A DNA stretch of 64,000 nt from Leptasterias polaris (Eukaryota > Echinodermata > Asteroidea > Forcipulatida > Asteriidae), in assembly GCA_037783415.1 (NCBI GenBank), contig JAZGTN010000181.1, positions 620,001-684,000 of the forward strand. Direction: 5' to 3'. The notes under the pieces were generated by a model. It searched no databases. It was not told the origin of the DNA and saw only the letters and a program-made list of their open reading frames with translations. The stretch's first letter is position 1. The number at the start of each line of letters is the position of its first letter. A program made the position numbers and the translations under genes. Of this stretch, positions 1 to 11,900 are shown piece by piece.

Positions 1-357
1 TAAGGGTGTGTAAAACATTGGTAAGGTTGAAAATAATTATAAATGTTCACAGATTTGCACATAACTTACATGGTATAATTATGGTCATGGTGGAAAACTT
101 CCCTTGAAATAGTTTTGCTTGAGAAATGCTACAGTTTTTAGGAAATGAGTAAAACAGTTAGTCTTGATCACTAGTGATAAAATCCAATGTTTGAAAACAG
201 TTAAAACATAATAATGGGGCTTTTCACTGTTTTCTCATGACTCCGAAGACCGATTTAGCTGAAACTTTCACAGGTTTGTTATTTCATGTATACGTTGAGT
301 CACATCAAGTGTGGATAAAGTTCTTTGACAATCACCAATGTTGTATACACCCTTTAA
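1..357. repeat. MITE family A, copy 1 (short inverted-repeat element)
   Basis: The first bases (AAGGGTGTGTAAAACATTGG) are the approximate reverse complement of the stretch near 335-357 (CCAATGTTGTATACACCCTT), so the block is bounded by imperfect terminal inverted repeats and ends in TTTAA. A second copy with the same internal order lies at 55822-56170. No coding capacity; a non-autonomous DNA element is inferred. The left end may be clipped by the window edge. Confidence 0.6.
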
Positions 358-1640
358 ACTACTCCACTATACGTTTCAGTATGCAACACCGGTGTGGCAG
401 GAGATTCTGTACCCCGGAGATTCTGTGTCCCCCCATATGGCGAACTGTGTACAAACTTCTGATACCGCCCTCTGTTGAATCGACCTCCTCCAGCCCATGA
501 TTATTTCCCATTGGGGGACAGATTTTCCTATGACACAGGCAGCCAATCAAATTTGTGCATGGGTTGGTAATCATTGACATCAACATTCTCTATGTACACG
601 TTTACTCCCGGGTATTAAAAGCAATTAGCCTTTTTGAGATATGGTGGACATTATAGGAGTACACTGTTTGTTTGGGTTTATTACACACAGACAAATTTAC
701 CCAAACCTAATAGTGTCTTTAGTATAGTGTCCACCATATCACCAACATGGCTTATTAAGTGTGACGACCAGGATTGGAACCCACATTATAATTACTCAGA
801 CATCAAAACTTGAGTTTGTTGTTCAAGCCAGCTCAACCACAACATGCTAAATGTAGCATCCATTATTAATAGAGGTTGTCTTGTACGTAGACTTACTTCA
901 ACCATAAAGAAAATAAATGTAAGATTCCAGATTCGTTCATTTCCTGAAATCTCAACAGTATGTAATGATTCAGCCCCCATGGCAACTTGGTAGGCAGGAA
1001 CGAAGAACGGAGACACAGTAAAGAGGACACACGTATAATAGCTAGATGTAGAGGTAAAATAGATCTCCAGCACTTGATTGTATTCCTTAAACCATGATAA
1101 CATCAGTACTTTCTGTAGAAGTATACAATTATTTTAGAACAGTAGTACGGCAAACGGTAGAACGCGGTAGAAAAAGCTTAACACATGGCTGGCTTTAACT
1201 TGAAACCAAATTAAAACATTTGCTGTACAAAATATAGAAGGGAAAAATCGATAACGCACTCGGTGTTAATGTTCCTTACTTGTGGGGTGTGCATAATGGT
1301 TGTTTATAATGGTTGATTATGTGGGAGAGGTATCGCCATGGGATCTGGGTCTTGTTTTGGTTGACAATGTCTTTTCGTCAGAGAAATATATTTAAATTTT
1401 TTTTTTAGTTATCCAGTTTATTTTTTTAATTATCTTTATTTCACTTTGCTGTGAAAGAATTACTTTATATATTGGCTAATGTGTATATCGTTTTGCTCTA
1501 AAGTTGCAGTTTCAGTTTCTTTTATTTTTTTATTTTGCGGTTAGTGGTAATAACATGGAGTAACCTATCTGAAATACTAGTTTTTGACACAATAATTGGC
1601 ATAACTATTAAAAGAAGAAGCTTGAGTGTGATTATAGTCT
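358..1640. other. Upstream region, no gene recognised
   Basis: AT-rich sequence with only short open frames, none resembling a known protein. No exon of the channel family was found here, and no clear promoter motif could be assigned. Confidence 0.4.
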
Positions 1641-1704
1641 GCCCTCATGTTGTAAAGTGAGATTTACTACATATCTTTTGCAGATTCAGGAAAACACGAC
1701 ACAT

Positions 1705-1870
1705 AACAATAACAATTTGACAACGACAACAACTACAACGACAACATCAACTACAACGACTACAACGACGACGACGACAATGACGACGACAACACCAACA
1801 CCAACACCAACACCAACACCAACACCAACACCAACACCAACACCAACACCAACACCAACACCAACACCAA

Positions 1871-1935
<65 letters not shown>

Positions 1936-1936
1936 T
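1705..1936. repeat. Compound microsatellite (ACA/ACG)n-(CACCAA)n-(CAG)n
   Basis: Three abutting simple repeats: an ACA/ACG-rich run, then a long CACCAA hexamer run from about 1795 to 1873, then about 20 CAG triplets to 1934. The apparent open frames (poly-Thr, Thr-Pro, poly-Ala) are products of the repeats, not evidence of a gene. Confidence 0.9.
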
Positions 1937-1943
1937 CTTTAAA

Positions 1944-2271
1944 GTGTGTCATGGCCGAGTGCTTTAGAGCATCGAATTCAAGTTTTTGTGGTTAAGTCAT
2001 CGGGTTTTTGGTTCGAATCCCGGTCATGACACTTGCGTGCTTCTCTACTCCCAGGGGTATAAATGGGTATCTGCAAGGGTAGAGGTTGATATTTTGTTTG
2101 AAAAAGCATTCAGAGCGCCACGGCAGCCCGGGGATGTATACTCCCAAGGCAGGGAGCTGATAAATATTAGATGAATGTTTATGGCCCAATGACTAATGTA
2201 AAGCGCATTGATACGTTGTTGTGAAATGCGCTACAATTATTATAACTAGTTATTATTATTATAATATTGGC
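1944..2271 (+). mobile_element. tRNA-Leu-like SINE, copy 1
   Basis: The 5' part resembles a tRNA-Leu gene: ATGGCCGAGTG (A box region) and GGTTCGAATCCCGGTCATGA (B box). It is followed by a SINE body about 200 bp long and ends in TA-rich repeats after GCGCTACAATTATTATAACT. A better preserved copy lies in reverse at 56790-57131. The A-box part has small changes, so this copy is probably inactive. The CAG repeat abuts its 5' end. Confidence 0.8.
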
Positions 2272-2697
2272 AGAACGACAAAAATGTTGTGACATTTCTT
2301 TGTTTAATCATGGATGCATTTAAAGAAACAAATCACCTTCCCCGACTGCCGTGCAAATGGTTTGATTTTGTCTTGCCGTTTAACGCATGCGCTACTATAA
2401 GTCGCACGAAAGTGTCTTGGTAGGATCAAACCGATCCACACACTAAAGCTATTGAACATGAACATGCATTGGCAACAAATACACGATGCTACTTGGTATC
2501 ACTAATCTTTTTCTTGACTGCGGGGCACTGTATGACGAATCATACACGTTGACACACACACTTATCGCTTTTCCCAATGACATTTCGACTGCAAAGACCC
2601 TTAATACTATAACCTCGACTGGCAAAGCTTGCAGTGTAAAGCCTGCTGGCTCTTCGTACGACTATCTTTGTTTAAACTTAGGAATGATTATGACAAA

Positions 2698-2906
2698 ATG
2701 GCTCCTGACGTTGAGCCGAAACGCGTAAAAGAAACTTCACACAAGGGGATGTTGTCCTTAGTCGGAAACCGACTGGAGAAAACTGGAGCCCATGGCATCC
2801 CCAATATCAAACGGGCTGAGACAACGATCCGAAAAATCTCGTGGAGTGTGCTATTCATCGCCGGACTCGGCATGTTCTTGTACCAGAGCTCCATCTTGAT
2901 AAACAA
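2698..2906 (+). CDS. Channel gene 1, exon 1 (N-terminus, HG motif, TM1)
   Basis: Encodes MAPDVEPKRV, then TGAHGIPNIKRA and a hydrophobic stretch (VLFIAGLGMFLYQ). The donor is AA|GTATGT and the exon leaves phase 2. Gene 2 carries the same motif and TM1 within its first exon. Confidence 0.8.
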
Positions 2907-5900
2907 GTATGTATTTATAACAAGCGAGTGCTTCATTACTTGACATCTTTGCTTTTTCAATGCATACCGCTTTTTTGTTTATGGCAAATTAGCTTAAATG
3001 CCTATTTATTTTTTTATTGGAAAAAGGGGGAACGAGGTAGTGATTGACGATTTAAATTTATGCTTCAGTAAAACCTCTTTGAGGGAGATCGGTTCAATTT
3101 TGTCATTTTCTTATCCTTTTTCCTCGGCGAAAGACGAGATTCAGAGACCCATGAGATGTTCGTCCCCACATTTAAATTTGACCATGAGATTAATGTCACC
3201 TGGACACGGGGTATCATCTTAATTAGTCTTGTTTACCAGGAGATTAATGTCGTTCCAACAAGGCCGTTTCCGAATTGCGGCTACAGCTATACGGCTACGG
3301 CTGGATTTCCGTGTCATCATGCATTGAATTACAGTACATCCTTAATTGACAACAGCCGTAGCTGTACACTATTTGTAGCCGCCAATTCGGATACTGCATG
3401 GTTGTCATAACTTCCGCTATGAATCACCATTTAGGGAAAGGGGACAGGGATCCAATCACTTGGGGGGGGGGGGGGGGAAGTAGGAGGTTGCTGTGAGAGT
3501 CATTGACTTTCTATACCAACAAATTCCAAGAATGCATGGAAGTTAGATTTTAGATTTGTTTTAAAGCATTTAGATTACTCGTTATGAACGTTGTAAACTC
3601 AATCCCTGATGACAATTTCATTTAGTCTGTCCACCCGGGTAAGGACACCGATTCATTACCCGGTCAAACTGTTCCGAAATTATGTGTTCAAAAACCTTTT
3701 GGACGATTCTACCAATTTCTGCAACTTTGCTTGAGCCGTCTGGGTATAATAAGGATTGACAATGGAAGAGATATCAGCCCTAAGCCGTATCTGAGTGGCA
3801 ATGATCTTGATATCGACTATATGGGACTTGCGGAAATATTTCCAATTAGACGACAGCTTTTCATTGTCCTTTCCCTTTTATTAGTCGTCGGCATTGGGCT
3901 GCTGGTGCAGGGAATGAGATAACAAAGAAGATGATTTTTGTTTGCTGAATATGGCCGAGAAAACATTTAAAACCCCACAGAGAGGGCCCCTGTCACCACA
4001 TACTGATATATTTTAATATTTCAACTGTCTTTACCACAGTTTGTGGGAGCCCAAACAAAATATGTGCATTGTCGAAAAACGGTTGGCTCTAAAGTTAAGT
4101 TTTCAATAAAAAAACACACACACAATTATTGCATCACGCCAGCGTTTAGGGCAGAACTCATTTCATGGACAGTTTGTGTTGTTATATCGTTCATATCGTT
4201 CATTTATACTCAGACTCCATAATGAAACTAAGAATAAACATTCTTGCTTGTGTGAATTTATGCCACAGCCTTTGAAAACTGTTTTTATTCCATTATTACG
4301 GATACCGAACTTTGGGCAAACCGGACACAAAGACAACCAAGCCAAATCAAACCAATTACGGTAAATATGTCTTCTTAACATTATTATTCAAAGTATAGTT
4401 GCACTTCCACCACTGTGACCTGTGATCGGAATCATAGCCTCATGAAACTCTGGAGCGCTATGGCAACTAAACAAATCACAAAATACAATTAGGATATAAA
4501 CATTAAACAACTGGCTAAATGGCCCCAAAAGCGCCACAAATGTGTTTGGAGGCTATCCTTACCGTGAAAACTTGCCACACGCGCCAAGCGCGCCCACTGA
4601 GGGAAGATAGCCCCATACAACAGGAAATAACAATTGCAAATGATTATAAGCGAAAGCAAAACCAAATGCAGATGCGCATATTATTTTCAACAAACATCTT
4701 GTTACCCATTTGCGACCAGTGCACCCCATCATTTTCTGCAGTGAACCGTAGTACACAATATATTTAAGCTATTTAAAATTGTATTTGGAGAAGAAAAAAA
4801 ATTATGGCAATCCATAATAAATTAAAGGCCCACATTAGAGAAACAATTATCTATAGCCAACTAAATAAAAAATTAAAGGACCACGCTGAAGGAAATAATA
4901 TTCTCGAGCCAACAAAACAATACAGGACTCACGCCGGAGGAGTGAACGTCGAGCCCTATCCATAGGAAAGTAAAAACCCACTCTGGAGAAAAATATTCTC
5001 GAGCCATCTACGTATCAAAGGACTCACACTGGAGGATTACACCTCGAGCTCAAAACATTCTCGAGCCAGTAAAATATTCTCGAGCCAGTAAATGATAACG
5101 TAAATGTCCACACTGCAGAAAAATATTCTCGAGCCAACTAAAGAACAAAAGGCTCACACTGGAGGAATGAACCTCGAGCCCAATCCATAATAAAGTAAAG
5201 GTCCACCCCGGAGAAAATTACTCTCGAGCCAACTAAATAATTTCGTAAAGGCCCACTCTGCAGCAAAACATTCTCAAGCCAACGAAATAAAAAAAGAGTC
5301 ACACTGGAGGAATGAACCTCGAGCCTAATCCATAATAAATGAAAGGTCCACACTGGGGGAAAATGTTCTCGAGCCTACTAAATACTTACGTAAAGGCCCA
5401 CTCTGCAGAAAATTATTGTCAAGTCAACAAAATAACAAAAGACTCACACTGGAGGAATGAACCTTGAGCCCTATCAATATAGGGCACCACCGAAGAAAAT
5501 ATTATCGGGCCGACTAAAATTAGTTATGGATTCACATTGGAGAAATGAACCTCGAACCTGATCAATAAATTAAAGGGCCCACACTGGACTTAAACAGTCT
5601 TGAGCAACATCATGCAATCCAAATCCCCAGACCCCAGCGCATAAGCCTCAAGCGAATTTGCGCGAAATGACTGAGGCCCACCACTTTATCTACCGAGGAA
5701 GATGAAGAGCAGTAAAAACGCCTGTCAAGGAGGAAAGGCTGCCCAAATCAAACTAGCTCCCCTCCCCTTTCGCAATTTTTGTCCAGGTCTGATTGGACGA
5801 CTTCCAGCATTTTCCCCCCATAAATTATACTTGTCAGCGTTGAGCCTTGCTCAACTCCCTGGAAACCCAACTCACTCATCTGACAGTATGGGCTTTACGA

Positions 5901-8900
5901 ACATTAACCACATTAATTAAAACAGAGGATAGTGTCCTCGCACTTCATCACATACTCCGAGGTACTTGAACGGGGTTGACCAACCTCACTCCACAGCAAC
6001 AGATCAGTATGACGCCATGTTACTTGTTCATAGATAATGAAGGGGAGAAATAAAATAAATGGAGGCGTTAAAAATGTGTGCAGTTCAATTTCAAAATAAA
6101 AGTACTGATCTGGCTCATTATTGTCAGCATTAGATCCTGCGTTACACTAAATTAACACATAATTATTATCGTTCACAAACTTCAACATCAAATCGTTATT
6201 AAAACTTGTCGTCTGACTTATTTAAACTTAATTTTGAAAATTACTCTTTTCCGACAGATCAGCTATCCCAACATGCCGAATGGGATCTTACTAATAAAAC
6301 TGACATGCGACATTTAGTAACATGCACGTTTGACAATAAACGAAGATTGTTCTTCCATGTAAAAACTGTATTCCTTCAAGGTATAATATGCAGAACTTGG
6401 CAATGAAACAGAACAGATCGTTTATATCCCTTTCAGTACCAACACATATTGGCTACTTATGCCATGGTGACCAGAGACATTTCCTTGACATGGCTACCTG
6501 GTGACCAAAACTATTTTAGGAAAATTTCAGGTTACAGCGCCCTCACAAGGCAGATTGGGGTTAGCCTAGGTCCTAGTCACATAATGCAAGTTGAGCAAGC
6601 AATTAAATTACTGTTTCCTTTGGCATATTGCCTTCGACTAAATCATTGCCTTAAACATATATTTGAGGTATGGTATTATGACCACTAAATACACAATTGA
6701 GTTGTTTAAATGTTTAAGCTAAACATTTGTCAAGTAGCTGTTCATACCAATCTGCATGAGACATATTTTTGAAACGTTAAATAAACATAAGGTTTTAAGA
6801 TATTACTTTTCAAACAGCATCCTCCCCCCCCCCCCCCCAAACCCGCCCAAAAATAAAAAAATATTGGTTGAGCCTCACCGATACTGGGAGTTGGTGACTA
6901 TACCCATGTTGATCAATAGGTTAAGGCTGCCATTTAGATTGTTGGCAAATTATGAATCCTCCAAAAAACAAAAGGTTTTAAGAATATTTTTAGGAAGCAA
7001 CCCCCCCCCAAAAAAAACGCTCCTAGGAAAAGACATTAAATATAAACAAGAGAGTTTGGATTACGCACAATATGACTTAGAAATAAATGACTGGTAAAAT
7101 CAAAAGTTTAATTTGTTTATACATTTAATGACAAAGAAGGAACTGACATAAAAGAACATTAAATATTGACCATTTATAAATGTCCGCCAATAAATTAGGT
7201 TTTGGTCCGTATCTCCGTCTATGAGCCTCACATACAAAAATTATAATTGCCATGGTGGTTCAGTCACTTTTAAAAGGCGGCCATTTTGATTATTATAACA
7301 TTAAACATAAACAAGAGAAGTTTGATTAAGCACAATATGAACGTTACTCGAACAAAATAACTCATAAAATATATGTTTTACCTATCATTCACCAATATGT
7401 AAAGAAGAAACAAACATTAATATTTCAAAAGTGCTATACTTGTATTTTCTAAGTACCATCCTCCCCCCCCGCCTCAATGTTGGAAACTTGAATGTATTAA
7501 GGATCCAGGAACCCAACAAGACACACAATTAAATAATTGCATCAGTCGGTTAAGGCGGCCATTTTAATAATAAAAATGGCCGCCAAACAATTTTGTTTTG
7601 GCCCGTAACATAAAATATTGCCAGGTTTTCAGGATGCTGGAACCCAATGAGACCAAATAGAAACAATGTGGTACAGTTGCTTAAGTCGGCCATTTTGAGT
7701 ATTTTAAAATTAGTTTCTGAAACCTGAAATAAACATGTTTTAATTAATTCCTTTTGAAGCACCCCCCAAACCCGCTCATAGGATTGCACATTCAATAAAC
7801 AGAAGAGAGGAACTGAACAAAAATTACTCCTCAAATCAAATTTACACCTATCATGAACCAATATGTAAAGAAGGAACTAACATTACATTTTGCCAAAGTG
7901 CTATACTTGTTTTTTCTAAGTACCATCTCCCCCCCCATGCTATACTTGTTTTTTCTAAGTACCATCTCCCCCCCCCCCCATGTTATACTTGTTTTTTCTA
8001 AGTACCATCTCCCCCCCCCCCCCACCTCAATGTTGATTGTTGGCAGGCATGCGATTGTGGGATTCAACATTGTAGCGGGGGGGGGGGGGAGTATTCAGAA
8101 AGTGTAGAAAATTATTCGTTTGGTGTGGAAATTCTCCAATAATGGTATAACCGCTTTACAAAGTTGTTACATAATTAACTTAATAGTTGAATTGGTGACC
8201 TAATTTATCGCTTGGTGTGGAATTTCTCAAAGCATGGTATAACACACATTGGCTTGATACACTGCTTACAAATCGTGCGAGTTTGTTTCCGATTAGAGGT
8301 GGAACTGCATACAACACAGTCACGTTTCTTCCCGTCAACATTCGGACCTGGAAAGTGCTGAGTTGAAAGGGCGTTTGAAGCACTTGACACTTTACGGGCA
8401 TGGTGAACTGGGTTGTTCTCGAAGCTTGAAATAAGTGCCTCTATCACCTTGACCCGAAAATCCAAAGTAGACAAGCTCTTGTTTGTATGGATGCTGTTGT
8501 ATACGACATTAGCATTGAGCAAACATATGTCTAGGATTGTAATAAATACACGTTTCCACCATTTGAATGTTTTGTGGGTATGAGTATAGTACGTGCATAA
8601 TTGTCCTGCCAGATCCGTGCCCCCCATGTATTTATTGTAATCCTCGACTATGCACGGTTTTTTGATATGACGAAATCCTGTTGAAGTTTTCCGGCTCCGA
8701 ATCTTTTTACTAGTGACACTGCAATCGCCATAGTTTGAGAGGAGAGTGACACGTTTTGTGTCCTGCCACATAACGCATAGTTGGCCTGCTTTCTGAAAAA
8801 ATTTGGGATCTGCACCGCTTTTCATAGGAAATTTCTTGGAGTTTGCTACGTCGGGTATCCCTAGGGTGGTATAGCGCACAGTTCCACAAGCTCCGAATCC

Positions 8901-11900
8901 TAGCTCAGACAACTTGGAGAACAGAGCCGTGCTAGTAAACCAATTGTCCATGTAGATGCAATGTCCTTTATTTTCGAGTCCCTGCAAAAGGTTCAATACT
9001 ACGTTGCCTGGTGCCCCTATTTCGGATGGATGGTTTGTCTCAGGATCACTTACAGAGGACTGTCCTTGTGGGCTCCTGGGCTGCGATCCTGTGAACAACT
9101 CCCAGGCACATGTGTACCCTGTGTCGGATTCGTTCAATGAGAAAGATTTCAATCCCCATTTTGCGGCTTTTCTTGGCATGTACTGCTTGAAGCTCACCCG
9201 TCCTTTGAATTTGACCATCGTCTCGTCCGGTGAAAGGCTTCGTCCCGGCTGGTACACCCGGAGGAATGATGGTAGTACAATGTTTAACAGTGGCCGTAAT
9301 TTAGCAAGTTTGTCACGGGGAGAGTCGCCCTCGACATCTCTGTTATTGGCGAGGTGAAAAAATCTTAGGATTGCAGTAAATCGGTTACGAGCCATGGTTG
9401 CTGAGTACAGGGGACTTCGTAGAATTTCAGACCTGGACCAATGCATGGAGTAACGAGGCCTTTTGTTGATTCCCATGCAAAGAAGTAGGGCCACGAATGC
9501 CATCATTTCAGGTACATCAGTTGGTCTCCATGCACACTTATTTTCTGCCCCCGCTCCAAATATTTGTTCAGCATAACGATTAGTCTCTAGTACCATCATC
9601 TGCCACACTGCTTCACAAAAGTACAGTTTGAAGATTTGTATGGGGGAGAACGAACTGAAGTCTTCTGTAGCTCCGGTGTTTGCTGTAAATTTAACAGGCG
9701 GTCGCCGTGTGTAACAGTTGGCTTCACGCCATCCACACCTGAAATTCGGCATTTTTTTGGTCTTCTTACCCTTCTTAGAACAGGTTAATGTTGCTGTTGA
9801 TGTCGAGGCCCTCGGCTCTGTATCCTCACTGTCTTCTGACGTCTCCGAGTCCTCAAGTGGCGATTCCTCGTCAGATGACATTTCTGAACCACTGTCTGCG
9901 AAAATTTCTTCCAAAATTTTATCATTTTCTTCGGCCATGTTGTCAGAATGATCTCTTACTCAAGAATGCGTGGGGGGACGCTTAACGATTGATACCGCTT
10001 AAATTTTTAAACTTGCGACGCTTCAGGGCACACGCGGCCAGCTTGTTACCAAGGGGATGGACAAAAGGCGATTGAGGGGGCTATTAACATTTTGATAACT
10101 TACTTTTGGTCGATGTGCCACAGAGGCTCATTGGTCACCAAGAGTGCTAATAATTCCGTGCCATACGGGCTCATTGGTCACCAAGTGGAATGTTGTTTTG
10201 AGCCGCTATGGCACGGCGGTACTGAAAGGGATATGATGGATTTTATTCACGGGTATACAACTCAGCTATACAATTATTTATTATAGAACGTAGCAAATAA
10301 ACAACATTGTTTGTTTTTGTAAATGATGGGAGTTTTTGGTAGTTTCAAGCGCAAATCTCGCTTCAAACATCTTAAAAAGTAGGTAAACCTATACACTTTT
10401 CTGTTTCTGTGTGTTTATAACTCAACTAATCACTGTGTACAGAACGCAAATATCTAGAACTAACAAATAAACACAAGACGGGGCAGAGTTTCAACGAAGC
10501 CAAGTCATGGCCCATGAACAATTGAGGATTTCCCGCAAAAATGTACAACCCAAGATAAACTGGATTATTTTGCAATCATTACCTAAGAGATAATCATACA
10601 ATTAAAATAATAAGATCAGACTTTTCTTTGCATTTATTTTCCCGGCTACAAAATGAAGCATTAATCATGTTTACCCTGTCTCACTGTAGATACTACAGCT
10701 GGCCGATCAACGTTAACATTGAGGTACGGTCAGTGCGGTCGATGGAGTTTCCTGCTGTGACGTGGTGTAATCTGAATCCAATCAGGAAGGACGCCCCCAT
10801 CGTCAAAACAAATCTATGCCAAATCATCGGAGGTCCTGCTTGCAATAAAGCAGCTAATGATTCCAACGTCACGATGCCTCACATTGACACGTCTAATGTA
10901 AGTGATTTGCAATAGGGCTTACTGCAAACTTTATATAATGCCACAAGAGACAACATATAACTATACGTGGAGCGTACATTGCCCAGGAACAACAGAATTG
11001 TGTTTTTCCTGTTTTGATCATAACCCTTTCAGTACCGCCGTGCCATAGCGGCTCAAAACAACATCCCACTTGGTGACCAATGAGCCCGTATGGCACGTAA
11101 TTATTAGCACTCTTGGTGACCAATGAGCCTCTGTGGCACATCGACAAAAAGTAAGTTATCAAAATGTTAATAGCCCCCTCAATCGCCTGCGTCCATCCCC
11201 ATGGCAACAAGCTGGCCGCGTGTGCCCTGAAGCGTCGCAAGTTTTAAAATTTAAGCGGGATCGTTAAGCGTCCCCCCACGCATTCTTGAGTAAGAGATCA
11301 TTCTGACAACATGGCTGAAGAAAATGATAAAATTTTGGAAGAAATTTTCGCAGACAGTGGTTCAGAAATGTCATCTGACGAGGAATCGCCACTTGAGGAC
11401 TCGGAGACGTCAGCAGACAGTGAGGATACAGAGCCGAGGGCCTCGACATCAACAGCAACATTAACCTGTTCTAAGAAGGGTAAGAAGACAAAAAAAAAAC
11501 GAATTTCAGGTGTGGATGGCGTGAAGCCAACTGTTACACACGGCGACCGCCTGTTAAATTTACAGCAAACACCGGGGCTACAGAAGACTTCAGTTCGTTC
11601 TCCCCCATACAAATCTTCAAACTGTACTTTTGTGAAGCAGTGTGGCAGATGATGGTACTAGAGACTAATCGTTATGCTGAACAAATATTGGGAGCGGGGG
11701 CAGAAAATAAGTGTGCATGGAGACCAACTGATGTACCTGAAATGATGGCATTCGTGGCCCTACTTCTTTGCATGGGAATCAACAAAAGGCCTCGTTACTC
11801 CATGCATTGGTCCAGGTCTGAAATTCTACGAAGTCCCCTGTACTCAGCAACCATGGCTCGTAACCGATTTACTGCAATCCTAAGATTTTTTCACCTCGCC

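Larger units (their letters stand above)
6428..10230 (-). mobile_element. piggyBac-type DNA transposon, copy 1 (3803 bp, apparently intact)
   Basis: Bounded by a 13-bp terminal inverted repeat, CCCTTTCAGTACC at 6428 and GGTACTGAAAGGG ending at 10230. Just inside the 5' end are repeated GGTGACCAATGAGCC/GGTCACC blocks, likely transposase binding sites. It holds one transposase gene (8205-9938) and a long AT-rich 3' region with poly-G/C runs and a short tandem repeat at about 7900-8020. The flanks read ATAT on both sides, a 4-bp direct repeat, rather than the TTAA expected for piggyBac. It sits in gene 1 intron 1, antisense to the gene. Confidence 0.92.

Noticed and set aside
1657..1995. Open frames with poly-Thr, Thr-Pro and poly-Ala
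   Set aside because: They are direct readings of the ACA, CACCAA and CAG microsatellites in both orientations; no flanking coding signal.
3731..3922. Small ORF with a hydrophobic C-terminus as an extra channel exon
   Set aside because: No match to gene 2 or the family, and exons 1 and 2 already join in phase without it.
8956..9357. 133-codon antisense ORF conserved in all three piggyBac copies
   Set aside because: Conservation follows from the near-identity of the copies; it is a shadow of the transposase frame.
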